This document shows positions 1 to 11,301 of a stretch of DNA of 64,000 bases, one piece after another. The first letter of the stretch is position 1; each line of letters starts with the position of its first letter. Origin of the DNA: Medicago truncatula (taxonomy: Eukaryota; Streptophyta; Magnoliopsida; Fabales; Fabaceae); the NCBI RefSeq assembly GCF_003473485.1, contig NC_053046.1, forward strand, positions 37,471,832-37,535,831, read 5' to 3'. A program made the translations under genes and the position numbers. The notes beneath the pieces are model-generated. The model searched no databases. It was not told the DNA's origin and was given only the letters and a program-made list of their open reading frames with translations.

Positions 1-1340
1 ATATAATTTAATGTATCAAATTACATTGTCTATAGACTATAGTAATGTGATCACCAAGTTAAATATGATTTTCTTTTTACCGATATAAATTTCAAAATAA
101 GTAATTGTAATTTAAGAAAATATAAACTATATTTGCAATCTCAAATGACAGAATTTAAATCCAAGTAATACAACTGTAATTTTTTTTTTTAATTCCACTT
201 TGTTAATGGGTAAACACAAATGTACCCATATAGTTTGGTTGAGTATGTACCTTCATCCAATCAATCAATGTCATGTCATATTCTACAAAAAATAAACCCA
301 ATAGCTTCATGACCGAAATGAGGTCTAACAAAAAATGAAAAAGTTGAACTTTTTAAAGAAGGGGGACCAAATCAATATGTGGGACATGAACTTTATCAAC
401 AATGCAAGGTGAAGCGAGGTAGAAAATGTTATTGCAACATCGGAGAATGGTGATGATTGTGTCGTAGTTGCGGTGGTTGATTTGGAAGAAGCAAATATTT
501 GTTTGTCCATTGAGATTTTTAGATGTGTTATAGTTAGATCTTCTGATTTTTGGATGGAGAATGATTTTTATTTTCCCATTTATTTACGAAACTCATTTTG
601 ATTTTCGGCAATTCTCAAACCTATGTTGTTGATGATGATGATGAAGTTGAAGTTAAGAAATTGTTAACTATTAATTAATTTAATTAAAAAAAAATCGTTT
701 GATTTAATTAAACGTTTTAAGTTATAAACATCAATAATTTTTATATTAAATTATAAAATGTTGATGTGGATCCCAGTCAAGAAGGACACATTAGTACCAC
801 GTTATTAAGGATGATGTCACATCATAATAAATTGAGGTGGACCAAAATATCCCACAAATTTTATAATAGAAGGATCAAAATACTTATTTTAAAAATAGGG
901 GAATAAAAAAGGTATTTAAGCCTAAATTTTACAATTAAAATTTAAATATGATTAATTTTACCTATAATAATTAAAGAGAAAAAATGCAGTTATCTCAACG
1001 AAAATTTGTGATTAAGAAAGAAATAAAATGACATTAAAGTTTTTTTCTTTACGTTGAAACACATTTCATTATGAAAATCTGGCATCAAATTGAGAGCATA
1101 CACATTAAAGATACAAATGGAAATTTCCAATTGAGACAAAATCAGAGTTGAAAATGAATTTTTTTTGCCAAATAGTGTGCAACTTAATTAGCAACACGCC
1201 TAATAAGAGAAAATTGCGAACTATAAAGACTAGAAAATAAATTGACACAATCCTCCATTATGACACCTAAATAGTAGTGGTTTTGTTGCTAGTCTGCAAT
1301 TACTTTAATTGTCCGAAGAGAAAGTTGTATACGAAGTTGA
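1..1340. other. AT-rich intergenic DNA, no gene seen
   Basis: No reading frame here is long or gene-like. Positions 740-935 read like the end of a common legume TIR element: on the minus strand it begins TTTAGGCTTAAATACC and continues with the degenerate TTTGATCC-type phrases seen in such elements. I could not find its partner end. The rest is low-complexity AT-rich sequence with a poly(T) run at 180-190. Confidence 0.5.
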
Positions 1341-1344
1341 AACT

Positions 1345-2120
1345 TTTTTTTTAAAGAAGCTAAAATGAAATATATTAATCAAGCCATTTAGTCTTTTCAT
1401 AAGAAGAAGTACCATAAAATATCTAACGAAGAAAAGTATCTATTACATCACTAAATCAATAAAAGGTCGAAGCGATAAAGCCACATAGTAGGAATGCTAA
1501 AAAAACAAAGATGATACTCAAACTATATGAGAACTCCCAAGCATTGAAGGGGATTAAGCGAACACATATGGTAATTAAAAGCAAAACTAGGATGATCTGC
1601 CTTCAGTCACCAGAAGGATTGTAACTTAAATTTCTCTATAATTTTGTGAATAGAGCACCCCTATTGTTGAAAAATTCTAGCATTCTTGTCACGTCAAACA
1701 ATCCAAACAGAAAAGAGCCAAATCAAGTAAAAATCAGAACAAATGTTTTTTGATAAGCCACCCAACGATTAGAATTGAAGCAAATGTTCCTTAACAATAG
1801 TTGGATTGACTCAAACCAATTCGAGACAATTGTAGATTTCAAACCAAAATTGACCAAAAAAGTTGCAATTCAAAAACAGATGATCCACATCCTCGTGAGA
1901 TCTGCAGCCGTCAGACCAAAAATGAGTATTTGGTTGAACTATCATTCACCTGATTAAGTTGTCGGTTGTTGGAAGACTATTACGTAATAAACTACAAACA
2001 AAGATGTTGACTTTTAAAGAAACCTCTTTATGCAAAATAATTGTAACGTGGTCTTTGTTTAGAGGTTGATCCCTTGATGTCAAATAATTGTAAACAGATG
2101 ATCCATCTCCCACCTTCCGT
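1345..2120 (-). mobile_element. LINE (L1-type) ORF2 3-prime relic
   Basis: The minus strand translates in pieces to the zinc-binding (zf-RVT) region of plant L1 ORF2: HEDVDHLFLNCNFFGQFW around 1830-1885. Further on is a stretch ending KFKLQSFWWLKADHPSFAF around 1570-1630, which matches the usual C-terminus of legume LINE ORF2. An A-run on the minus strand (T-rich side near 1347-1360) fits the 3-prime poly(A) tail. The frame is broken by several stops and shifts and the 5-prime part is missing, as is usual for truncated LINE copies. The element is inactive. Family assignment is from recognised motifs, not a search. Confidence 0.7.
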
Positions 2121-2223
2121 CATAAGTGATCGTTAAACCAACTATCAACCCCTCTTGAGCGCCTCCCTTGATAACATTAGAGGTTTCAAGATTATAGTGG
2201 AATCTGTTGATGATATTGCTTTA

Positions 2224-2560
2224 GGGGGCGTTTGTTTTTGGGAAACACAAATTATTTCCAGGAATAACATACTCGGGAATGAAAATATGAAAATTTGATT
2301 CTTGGGTATTTGTTAAAAAAAGTGTTTGGCAAATAACTTGACATTCCTGGAAAAATTGGAAGTTACAATTTTTTTAAAAAAAATCTATGCATAATATCAT
2401 GGGAATGCACATTCCCATATCTTATGGGAAGTTACTCCATTCCGAGGAACCTTTATACCCAGGAATATTTTTTCTCAACCTCATAACAAACATGTGTATA
2501 ATCATTCCCTAGCTATGTATTTCAGGAAATGTCATTCTTAACCTTGAAACAAACATCCCC
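2224..2560. mobile_element. MITE, PIF/Harbinger-like
   Basis: The left end GGGGGCGTTTGTTT and the right end AAACAAACATCCCC form terminal inverted repeats. The flanks are TTA (2221-2223) and TCA (2561-2563), close to the 3-bp TWA duplication expected of PIF/Harbinger MITEs. It is about 337 bp long with no coding capacity. It lies directly beside the RNase H-like relic, so it probably inserted into or next to it. Confidence 0.55.
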
Positions 2561-3080
2561 TCAAATGATTCTCGAATTAAACTACCGCAATTTGTGGAAC
2601 TAGTGGCAGTATTATGATAGCCATTGACATTTAATTTATAGAAAGAAGGAGGGGCAGGGTGCCAAACAATATGAAACTCAATTTTGATGTTAGTAGAGTA
2701 TATAGAAATACTGTGAATTGTGTCTTGCATAATAAGATGGACCATAATATTGGAGGATTCAAGAATACCTATCGATAATAGTTTTACCCTAAAAAATAAG
2801 ATTGTTTCCACAAATTTCAAATCATAACAACAAGAGGACAAAACAAACAATTCAGATTAGTTTTATAAATAACAATTTTATTTGATGAAAGATTCCAATG
2901 TAACAAATCTCTAAGTAAATGCATATTTTTTTCTCTCTTATCACCACGTAGCTAGGGAACAAATAGCATCATTTTTCATGTGATGAATTTTGCGTTGAGG
3001 ACTCGGCCAATTCCAAACCAAGTTGGAAAGAGAGTCGATATGAGAGGGCAAATCTAGAGTAAGATATTAATAAGTTGATT
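2561..3080 (-). pseudogene. LINE-type zf-RVT plus RNase H-like relic
   Basis: Minus-strand pieces include a zf-RVT-like phrase (LVWNWPSPQRKIHHMKNDAI, about 2960-3030, read across frames). Next comes an RNase H (RVT_3)-like start: VWHPAPPSFYKLNVNGY followed by NCGSLIRESFEG (about 2565-2690). Plant L1 elements and their domesticated derivatives carry this domain order. The frame shifts between the two parts, so the piece is dead. It is separate from the neighbouring LINE 3-prime relic because the domain order along the strand would otherwise be reversed. Confidence 0.6.
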
Positions 3081-3189
3081 AAATATAGAAATTGTAATTA
3101 GTAATCATAGCCCAACAAGGACGATATACTAGAAGTTCATTTAATTTGTTCCATTTCCACTCGCAACCACTAGTGTAAGGGAAAAGTAT

Positions 3190-3312
3190 TTATTTATCTT
3201 CCACATAAAGAATAGCAGAGGTAACATGATCCATAAAATAGAGGTGTTGGGGTTCGAACCTCGATCATAACATTCGACTTATTAATTTTGACATTTTTAT
3301 CGGTTGAGTTAA
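3190..3312 (-). mobile_element. tRNA-derived SINE, diverged copy
   Basis: The minus strand carries an A-box-like TTAACTCAACCG and a B-box-like GGTTCGAACCCC with SINE spacing. The layout matches the better preserved copy at 46174-46316: tRNA-like head, then a tail reading toward lower coordinates. It is not a tRNA gene because no cloverleaf forms. Confidence 0.6.
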
Positions 3313-4770
3313 GATTTTACTAGAACAAAATGAAATAGTATTTTGATTGACGATAAGTGGCACAAAAACTTAAATTTTATAATTAGTAATAAATCAAAAA
3401 CTATTTATACCGATCATGTGGCATGATAAATATAAAAATAACAAAAAGATCTTGATTGGATAATATATATTGCTCATAAACAACTTTTTTTTTTTTTTTT
3501 TTTATATTATCGGGCCATCAACACCTATCGAGAGATTCCCTAAAAAAAAAACTATTGAGAGGTAAATTGGGACGTGTTTGACAACTACGGTAAGTAAATT
3601 TTGCAAATTATAATCAAGGTTGGGCACTTCTGTTTTTGCATTTGTTTAAAATAAATTTTAATACAAAATAAATGTGTATATTGTTAATTAATAGATAACA
3701 AACATAACTCCACAAAATTTTAAAATGTGCATATTGGATTAAAAGGACAGCAAACATGTCATCTATCTCATTAAAATAATGAATAGATCATTAAATTAGT
3801 CTTTGATTTTATAGGATACTTTCAAACACGTTCATGAGATTATGAATATTTGAAAAAGGACCGTAACTTTGTCGAATTTTATTCATGTTTTTCTTTCTAA
3901 AAAATATGTCAAGGTCTAAATTGATAGTAAATAGTTTAAGATAAAGACCAAATTGATAGTAAGTTGAAAAAATATAGGGACCTAATTGATAATAAATGGT
4001 TAAATTTGAGTGTTAATTTTGGTGGAGTAGTTTGACTTCTTAAAAAAATGGTTAAATTTGAGGATCAATTTGATAGTTTAATAAAGAAACGCTTTAGAAA
4101 TATTCATAATCCCAATGACATATTTAAGAGTGTTTCACAAAGTCAGGGAGTAATTAGTGAATTATTCTTAAAATAATAATTGAAATTAAATAATTAAAAC
4201 AAAAAGTAAAATAAGTCTGTGTTTTAAATTCTCTATAAATAATTTTTCTAAAAAATTATATTAATAGATAAATATTTCTAACAAATTTATAAAATATCAT
4301 TTTATATATTAAATTAAACCGATTGTAGTGAAATCAATTTATGAGTGAAACAATTATTGGTCAGACTTAATTTACCATCCAGATAAACTTCAGATTATCA
4401 TGGCCAATTTTCCCTATGAAACGGAGTCCCCTTATCTCTAGAAATCGAAGACTTAATAAAAAAAAATATTGTAGTTATTGTATCACCTCTTTTCTCCATT
4501 ACATACTCGAGGATTGCACATCAGTGACATTATCACAAAAATATCACATGTCATTGACCAATTCAATTAACACATAAGATAATTCAAATACTTTCTCCTT
4601 TTCACATCCTCTTATGTTTTAAAAATAAATTATATTGCCACATGTCACAGTTAGATTGACCAATCTCATGTGATATTATGTCACTCAAGTGTAATCCCAT
4701 ATTAGAGGGGAAGAAAAGTGAAGGAAGATGATAGAATGTTCCACTCTATTCAATTTGTATATTTTTTTAG
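3313..4770. repeat. Intergenic DNA with two MITE-like inverted repeats
   Basis: No gene is seen. Around 3795-4160 the sequence between GATTATGAATATTTG and its inverted counterpart AATATTCATAATCCC looks like a short TIR element with arms of about 60 bp. Around 4513-4699 another imperfect inverted repeat has ends GGATTGCACATCAGTGACAT and ATGTCACTCAAGTGTAATCC. Both are non-coding and probably MITEs of unknown family. Confidence 0.4.
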
Positions 4771-5600
4771 GCTAAAATATGGTTTTGATCCCTGCAAATA
4801 TGTTTCATTTTAGTTTTAGTCCATGTAAATTTTTTTTTTGTTATTTTTGGTCACTACAATTTTGGCACCACTGTTCAGGAGTTGCAGCAATTTTTATGTT
4901 TTTAAGGGCTCCGGGAGCTTGTTTTTTTCAAGATAAAGAGCAGATAAGGGTGCCAAAATCTGATTGAAATATAACATGTTGCAGCTTTTGCCCATTTGGC
5001 CAGCAGTTTTGTTTTTTTCTTTCAGGTTTATTACTCACTTTTATCATTTAGTCCTAGATGCCAATCAACAGCTAACATTACCAAAGAAACACCCATTTGA
5101 TCCTTAAAATGGGAGACATTGGGCAATTTATCTAAAATGGAAAAAACTGCAACCCTTGTGGTTGATTAATTTAGTCATGTAAGTGTCTCAAATAAAACTA
5201 CTGTATTCAAAACATTTCAATTTCAAGAATCATTTTGAACTAAATAAACCAATGTTAATATTGTCCAAACTATGGTGGGAGTAGTTGAACTCTCAATTTA
5301 GCTATCACTCTACTTCTTAAACCGGTGTCATCAAGCCAATCTAATATCTCCAGAATCATTCTAAAATACTGATAATTTCACATACCAGAGTATCTAATCT
5401 CTAGAATTTTATTAACTAAATCGATATTTTATTCAATGAAACTATAAAACAAATAATCAAAAGCAAAAGCACAAATCCTTGTCTAAACTTTTTCCTCATT
5501 GAACAATTTGTCAAAAGTCTAACACATGGAAAAATAAAATTTTACATGTTCAATAAAACTGTAACCCTATCTTCCGATGATAAGAAATATGGAAAAAGAA
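4771..5600. repeat. Fragment of legume TIR element and plain AT-rich DNA
   Basis: At 4771-4870 the phrase GGCTAAAATATGGTTTTGAT is followed by repeated forms of TTTAGTCC and TTTTGGTC. This is a familiar terminus of non-autonomous MULE-like repeats in legumes. I did not find the matching end. The remainder up to the Sec61 gamma 3-prime region is non-coding. Confidence 0.35.
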
Positions 5601-7134
5601 AATCTGAAATACATAACTAAGATTAAGTTCTTCTGCCTCCTTCTGCTTCACAACATGAATTCCCGAGTCTAGTTTCCCCCATCCTGCAGAAATAACCATA
5701 TGTTATGTACATCATTCATTTTACACACTATGCTCAAGACACGGAATTTTGAATCCTATAAGACATATGAGGCCATTCTGCTCGGCGCTCAATCACAGCA
5801 ACCAAGTAATTTAAACGTCAACTAAATGTAAATAACAATCAAAAGAACTGTGCATAAACAAAACAGTTGACATCTATAACAGGCAAAATAAAGATAAAAA
5901 TCATTATATCGAGAATAAAAATTAGTTCCAAAAACATCCTTTGACATATGTTGCTACAGCCTAATGTAAATACTAAATTCTCACATTGCTTTACATAAAT
6001 AGTTTCGCAGGCTCATGAGGGAATAGGTAGTAAACAACCAGAGAGGTTATTAAGAAAACAATTCTACACATTCTCTAGTTTATGCTATGAAGAACTGACA
6101 CAGACACAACACATCACTGACACTGGTAATAATTGGAAATATGGTATAATTAAATGTAATCAGAAGTTGCTGCATCTTGATGTTTACAATGCACGGATGC
6201 AACATTGGTAATAATTGGAAAAAATGGTATAATTGAATGTGATCAGAAGTGTCGATGATGCATAGTATTTATGTATCAATCAGTTGCTGCATTTTGGATG
6301 TTTACAATACATCATGATTGATGAATAACATCATGGCAATTGGCGATTGTCAATTGATGAATCATAAACCTTATTGTCGCAGATATGTTTATTTATAAAT
6401 TAGAAGTTTAGAAATAGTAGTAGATTTAAAACAAAATTCACTTCTATCATTGACTTACTGTCAGTTTGTGATGCTAAAGAAAATTCAACATCAAAAGCAA
6501 TACCATTTAGACGAACATTATAAAACCACAACCAATGCAGAGAAAATCACCAATCAATCATAACTAAGAACAAACTAAAACAATGCATTGTAAACATACA
6601 TGCAAGCTACTTTTTTCCATTGTAAATCATACAAAAAATTATCACAAGTAAATCCATTATGCATGAAAATCATAAATACAACCAAACAGATCACCCACTT
6701 CAAAAATCCCCTGATTCATATTAAGATCTCAAATCAAATTGTCGATGTAGCACCGACACTTCCAATGGAAGATGTGTCTGGTGTCAAACACATGTGATCA
6801 CATTAAACTAAACCATTTTTTTTTTCAAACTTTTAGCAGTTACCATGCATTGCAGCAAACATGCATGCTATTTTTCCTTTGTAAATCATAACAAAATCTC
6901 TCACAACTAAAACCCATTATGCATAAAAACCATAGTACACCCAAACAAAATACCCACTTCAAAAAAAACCTTAATTCAATCAAATTATTTCAAATTACCA
7001 ACATTTACATCAGAAATTCATACAAACCAAATTCCATAATCAAACAAATTAAAAAAAATCACAAAACAAAGATAAAAAAAAATCATAATTTCAATACAAA
7101 AAACAAAGAAATAGATCAAAAATTGAAGTTTTAC
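5600..7134 (-). other. Sec61 gamma 3-prime region: probable 3-prime UTR intron and terminal exon
   Basis: The base after the TAG stop begins GTAAAAC, a good plant donor. On the minus strand a matching acceptor, TCTGCAG, lies just before 5683, followed by GC-richer sequence (GATGGGGGAAACTAGACTCG) typical of a transcribed exon. This suggests a 3-prime UTR intron of about 1.45 kb (5684-7134) and a last exon running down from 5683. Inside the putative intron, about 140 bp near 6840-6970 repeats sequence at 6590-6720, and a smaller repeat lies at 6125-6240. The splice is inferred; cDNA would settle it. Confidence 0.5.
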
Positions 7135-7434
7135 CTAACCAGATCCAACGATGATGTTGTTGATTGGAATAAAGATAAGCTTAACGAAAAACCCAACAAA
7201 TCCCATCACAACGAAACCAATCGCGGTACGAACAGCAACCTTAGAGAATTCTACAAAACAACAAAATCACAATAAAAAATCAAGATCCACAATATAGAGA
7301 TTTAAATCAAGTAAATCGAATTGAGAATTTAGGGTTATACCTTTGCGATCGGGTTTGTGGCAACGCTTAACGAGCCTAACGCTGTCTTTGGCGAATTCTC
7401 TGAGTGGATCGAAGACGGAATCAATGGCATCCAT
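7135..7434 (-). CDS. SEC61G: Protein transport protein Sec61 subunit gamma, complete
   Basis: This encodes the gamma (SecE-type) subunit of the Sec61 translocon. It is a 69-aa tail-anchored protein of the endoplasmic reticulum membrane that clamps the alpha channel during co-translational import. Exon 1 (7341-7434) gives [20 protein letters not shown] and on to CHKPDRK. A 90-bp intron with GT/AG ends (7251-7340) splits a Glu codon. Exon 2 (7135-7250) begins [20 protein letters not shown] and ends INNIIVGSG, then TAG. Exon 2 holds the single membrane helix. The length equals the usual family length and no residue looks out of place. The ATG is the only one that gives the conserved N-terminus. 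The A/T-rich leader on the 7435-7560 side is a plausible 5-prime UTR. Confidence 0.96.
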
Positions 7435-7659
7435 TTTCTCGCGAATTGAGAATTTGAAGTATGAGAAATTGAATCGAGTAGAATGAGAAGGTTTTTGTTG
7501 GTGAAGAAGATGAAATATGAATTGGTTGATATAAAGTTGACGAAAAAGAGAAAACAAATTTGGATGGGAAAACACGTATTGTGAACCAATAGTTTTATGA
7601 CATGTTGGAAATTTTTTAGTGTGTTGACCAACAAATTGTTAGTTTCACATTCAAACATT

Positions 7660-8150
7660 TATTTTATTGATATTTTTTTTATTATCATTTTTTTGGGTAA
7701 TTATCAAAAAAATATTAGTAGTTCCATAAAGATTATTTCCCAAAAAAAAGTAGTTCCATAAAGATATAATTAAAGTAAGATTTGATAAAATTTATTTTAT
7801 TTTTTTAAAGAGGCTAAAAGTTAAATACAACAAACTTTAAAGTTCCATCAAAAAAAAAAAAAAAAAAACTTTAAAGTATGAATGCAAGGTCTGAGGTTCA
7901 AACCCATTTTTATGCATTGTCCATACCAACTGAGTTAAATTCGGTGTCTAAAAGGATTAAAAAGAGTTAAGTTATATTAAATTTTAAGTGGATAAAAATA
8001 ACATGAAATTACATAGTAAAAATGTCAAATCAGTGCAGCAGAATAAGCTACCACAAATAAAAATTGACAAGAGTATTATATTTGTCGGTCTTCAACTACC
8101 ATCATGAGTGAAGGTTTATGCTATCAAGTAATTGTTATAACAAAAGCTCT
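7660..8150. other. Intergenic DNA with a degenerate SINE head
   Basis: At about 7870-7952 the minus strand carries TTAACTCAGTTGG and GGTTTGAACCTC with an A-run on the other side. This resembles the small SINE family seen intact at 48160-48251. The rest is AT-rich and without coding signals. Confidence 0.45.
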
Positions 8151-9035
8151 ATATTACGAATTTTTTTAGCATTGTGCTCTTTTCACATAACCCAGATACA
8201 AGTCATCCAGATTACATGAAGACAAGACCAAATATCCTTCACGAACATATGTGCACCACCGAAATGTAAAGCATGGTCACTAATGTCAGTTGTATTTTTT
8301 TTTTTTTGTTACAATGTCAGTTGTATTAACTAAAGAGATTTCAATCCGACGAAAAACACAGTTTCAGATATTACCAAAGAAGTCATATCCAAGAAATAGA
8401 TGATTAATTGTTTCCTTCTTTAAATACCATTACAAACATAGTAACGAAGCGGTAGGCACCACATTAGGGCAAAAAATATTATTCTTTGATGGGATTCTAT
8501 AATTGAAAATCTCCAAGCAAATAACGATACTTTTAAAGGCATAACTTTATACCAAATTATGTGTGACAGAATATCAAAGTTGGAATATTCAACTCTAGTA
8601 AGAATCTGATAAGCACCCTTTACCAAATAACCATCAATGAAGTTTTATAACCAAACTCGTTTATCTGTCACGTTGTCCTGCAAAAAAATGATATTTAACA
8701 AAGAACCACATTGTTTCATTTAATCCTCTCCCATATAAAAAATTAAATAAAATAAAAGTCCTCTCCACCGCCATCATGCCTCTCCACCCCCAACATAGCC
8801 TCTTCATCTCAGCTATAGTAACACTGCTTTCAACACAAAGCTCAAATAGTCATGTAAACCTACACCATAAACACCCTCCCTCCAATCAAGGATCATTCTA
8901 GAATAAAGTAGTTTCTTCGTCATCCAAATTGCAACTAATCCCTTCTTTAAACCAATTTCCCTCACCACTTGACTCCCCTTCACCAAGCACACAAATCCTT
9001 CCACCACATTGACGCTTTACTCCCTCCTCTCCTAA
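8150..9035 (-). mobile_element. LINE (L1-type) ORF2 C-terminal relic
   Basis: Read on the minus strand, about 8900-8940 gives pieces such as LFNDPWLEGGCLWCRF across an internal stop, then VTIAEMKRLCWGW (8770-8815). These are the conserved region between reverse transcriptase and zf-RVT of plant LINE ORF2. Lower down, DNVTDKRVWL (8650-8685) and VKGAYQILTRVEYSN and VMPLKVSLFAWR (8500-8625) match the zf-RVT module. HALHFGGAHMFVKDIWSC follows near 8220-8275. Several stops and shifts break it. It has no 5-prime part and no visible target duplication. Confidence 0.7.
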
Positions 9036-9704
9036 TACGATTATTATATTTGAAAATTGAACTCAAGTTCCAGATTCTTCTTAGTTTAAAGAAGAGTTCT
9101 AGTTTGCAATCTAAATCAATTGTTGAGGATAAACTTTGCCCGCGTTCTAATTTATAAAGTAAAACTAAAACATAAATAAAAAGACGTAATTTAGCCTAAA
9201 ATCTATCCTTCATCCTCTAAAAAATCTATCTCTTTGTAAGAATTTGGATTCTCTCAATTTTTCTTAAATGAAATCTCAACCTTCAAACATATGAGAGAAA
9301 ACTAAAGTTAAATTACTAAGAAAAGTAGTAGGAGCATTTTAACCATGTAGATTGAAAATGGAGAAAAGTCGACAAAATTTTCATGAGAGAATTGTAATCC
9401 TCTTCCTCTTTGTGTACATGCCTCTTCATTTCCTAACTAATTAAAAAAACTCTCCTACTTTACATTTTACATATAGCTAGTCTATAGCACCGCCAAACCG
9501 CCACCGCCCACTATCTCAAACAATTAACTTTACCAAATGGTTATCATCTTCTTTTTAACTTCATATCATACTTTCCCACCGTATTTCACCGTCACTGTAA
9601 AATCCTACCACCGTTCATATTTCCTCTCCTTTAGGTACGTTTTCCTCTTCCATTTCACCTCTAATTTTATTTACATTTCCCATATCCCACATTAAAACCC
9701 TTGC
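9036..9704 (+). other. Upstream region of the F-box gene
   Basis: This is non-coding DNA between the LINE relic and the F-box gene. CT-rich stretches at 9590-9700 (for example TTTCCTCTCC and CCTCTTCCATTTCACC) resemble a plant 5-prime UTR leading to the ATG at 9705. I could not pick out a convincing TATA box. Confidence 0.4.
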
Positions 9705-11301
9705 ATGGCCAAAAGAAAACTAGAACTAGAAGAACAAGTTGATAGGATCAGTAGTTTACACAATGAAGTACTTGCTAATATCCTTTCATTCCTACCAACA
9801 AAAGAAGCTATTGCTACTAGTGTTTTGTCACGTAGGTGGGTTTCTCTTTGGACACTTACTAATTCTCTTCATTTCCCAGAAAATTGTCCAACAAGAAATA
9901 ACTTTGTTCAAATTGTGAAAAGTGTCTTAGCTCAAAGAAAACCAAGTTGTATGAAAAGAGTTTCATTCTCTATCCACAATAACTGTTATATCCCACACTT
10001 GGTTAGTTCAATAGTTTGCATGGCAAGTAAACAAAAAGTTGAGGAGATAGATCTTTCTTTATATAGTTTAAAAGTTTATTTGCCTTGTGAGATTTTCGCT
10101 TGCGAAACACTCGTTGTTTTGAAGTTGGTTGGGAGATTTTACCTGAACCTTCCTTCTCATCTTCATCTTCCTTTGCTGAAGATTTTGCATTTATGTATTT
10201 CGTGCATTGTTGAAGATAAAGCTCTTATGAAGCTTTTCTATGGCTGTCCTGTTCTTGAGGAACTTTACTACGAGGATGTCGAGTTTAAATGTAGCTCTTT
10301 GTTTGGAATATGTGTGCCTACATTGAAGAGGTTACATGTTAGGAGTTTTGATGAAAAAATTCATATTAACACTCCTCTTCTTGAGTACCTTGTACTTGAA
10401 GAAACTAAGGCGAGTAATTATGAGGTTGAGAATTTGAACAAATTGAAAGAAGCACGTATTGGTATCTATTTTGATCATGAAAATAAAGAAGTAAAACAAA
10501 ATATATCAAATCTCCTCAATGGCATTCATAAAACCAGGTTTCTTTGCTTAGATATGGATTCCACAGAGGTAAGAGCCCTATTTACCGATATTTTTAATAT
10601 AGGAATTGTGTCTTATTTTTCATAACTCTTTTGTTATTTTTATCCATGTTGCAGGTGCTTACTTATGCTTGTCTAGAATTTCCAACATTTAACAATTTGG
10701 GTTATCTACAATTATATTTAAAAACCTTTAACTCACATTTTCTAGTTAAACTGTTACTAGAAAAATGCCCCAATCTTGATGTTCTTGAGATTATTAAGGT
10801 TGGTTTACTCTTGAGATTTGGTTAATTATCGGTTAACTTTTTTAATTTACTTTCTTTTTCTCATGACAATTATAGATGTTTTGTGATCTCTTTTGACAGG
10901 TTGATGACCTATGCGATAATGAAATTAAATGGGCAGAACCAACAATAGTTCCTAGCTGTCTTTCATCACACCTTACTACTTTCATATTCAGAGATTATGA
11001 AGGCACGGATGAAGAGTTTGAACTTATAAGGTACATTTTGAAGAGTGGAAAAGTGCTTGAGAGGACCACAATTTATTTCGGAAGTAGCTGGGAACCAAGC
11101 GAGGCAAGAGATGCTGTGTCGGAATTATGTTCCTTGCCAAAAGCCTCAAAAGATAACAGGATTATGTGCTTCGAAGTTGCCTTGATGGTATGGATTACTT
11201 CCTTATCTATTTTTAGACACTTAACGAGTTTAAGCTTGTGTAGATTTAATGTGTGTATGAATTTAGTTCTATTTTTATCCATTCGGATATGGATGTCCTA
11301 A
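9705..11301 (+). CDS. F-box/LRR/FBD protein, three exons
   Basis: This is a probable substrate-recognition subunit of an SCF ubiquitin ligase. Exon 1 (9705-10568) encodes an N-terminal F-box at residues 13-58 (DRISSLHNEVLANILSFLPT, then SRRWVSLW), then leucine-rich segments such as LVVLKLVGRFYLNLPSHLHL and the LEELYYEDVEF type. Exon 2 (10655-10798) adds another LRR piece ending CPNLDVLEIIK. Exon 3 (10900 onward) carries an FBD-like domain: VPSCLSSHLTTFIFRDYEG, then EFELIRYILKSGKVLERTTI. Introns of 86 and 101 bp have GT/AG ends and both are phase 0. The frame closes at 11301, giving about 469 aa. FBD proteins often stop soon after the CSLPKASK-type motif, so the last 35 or so residues may be an unspliced tail (possible donor at 11188). 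The usual Pro after SL in the F-box is His. Plants have hundreds of such genes, so the target is unknown. Confidence 0.88.

Noticed and set aside
7267-7658. Two longer frames overlapping Sec61 gamma exon 1 on the minus strand
   Set aside because: One runs through the intron from an upstream start and the other is in a different frame. The 69-aa spliced protein matches the family exactly.
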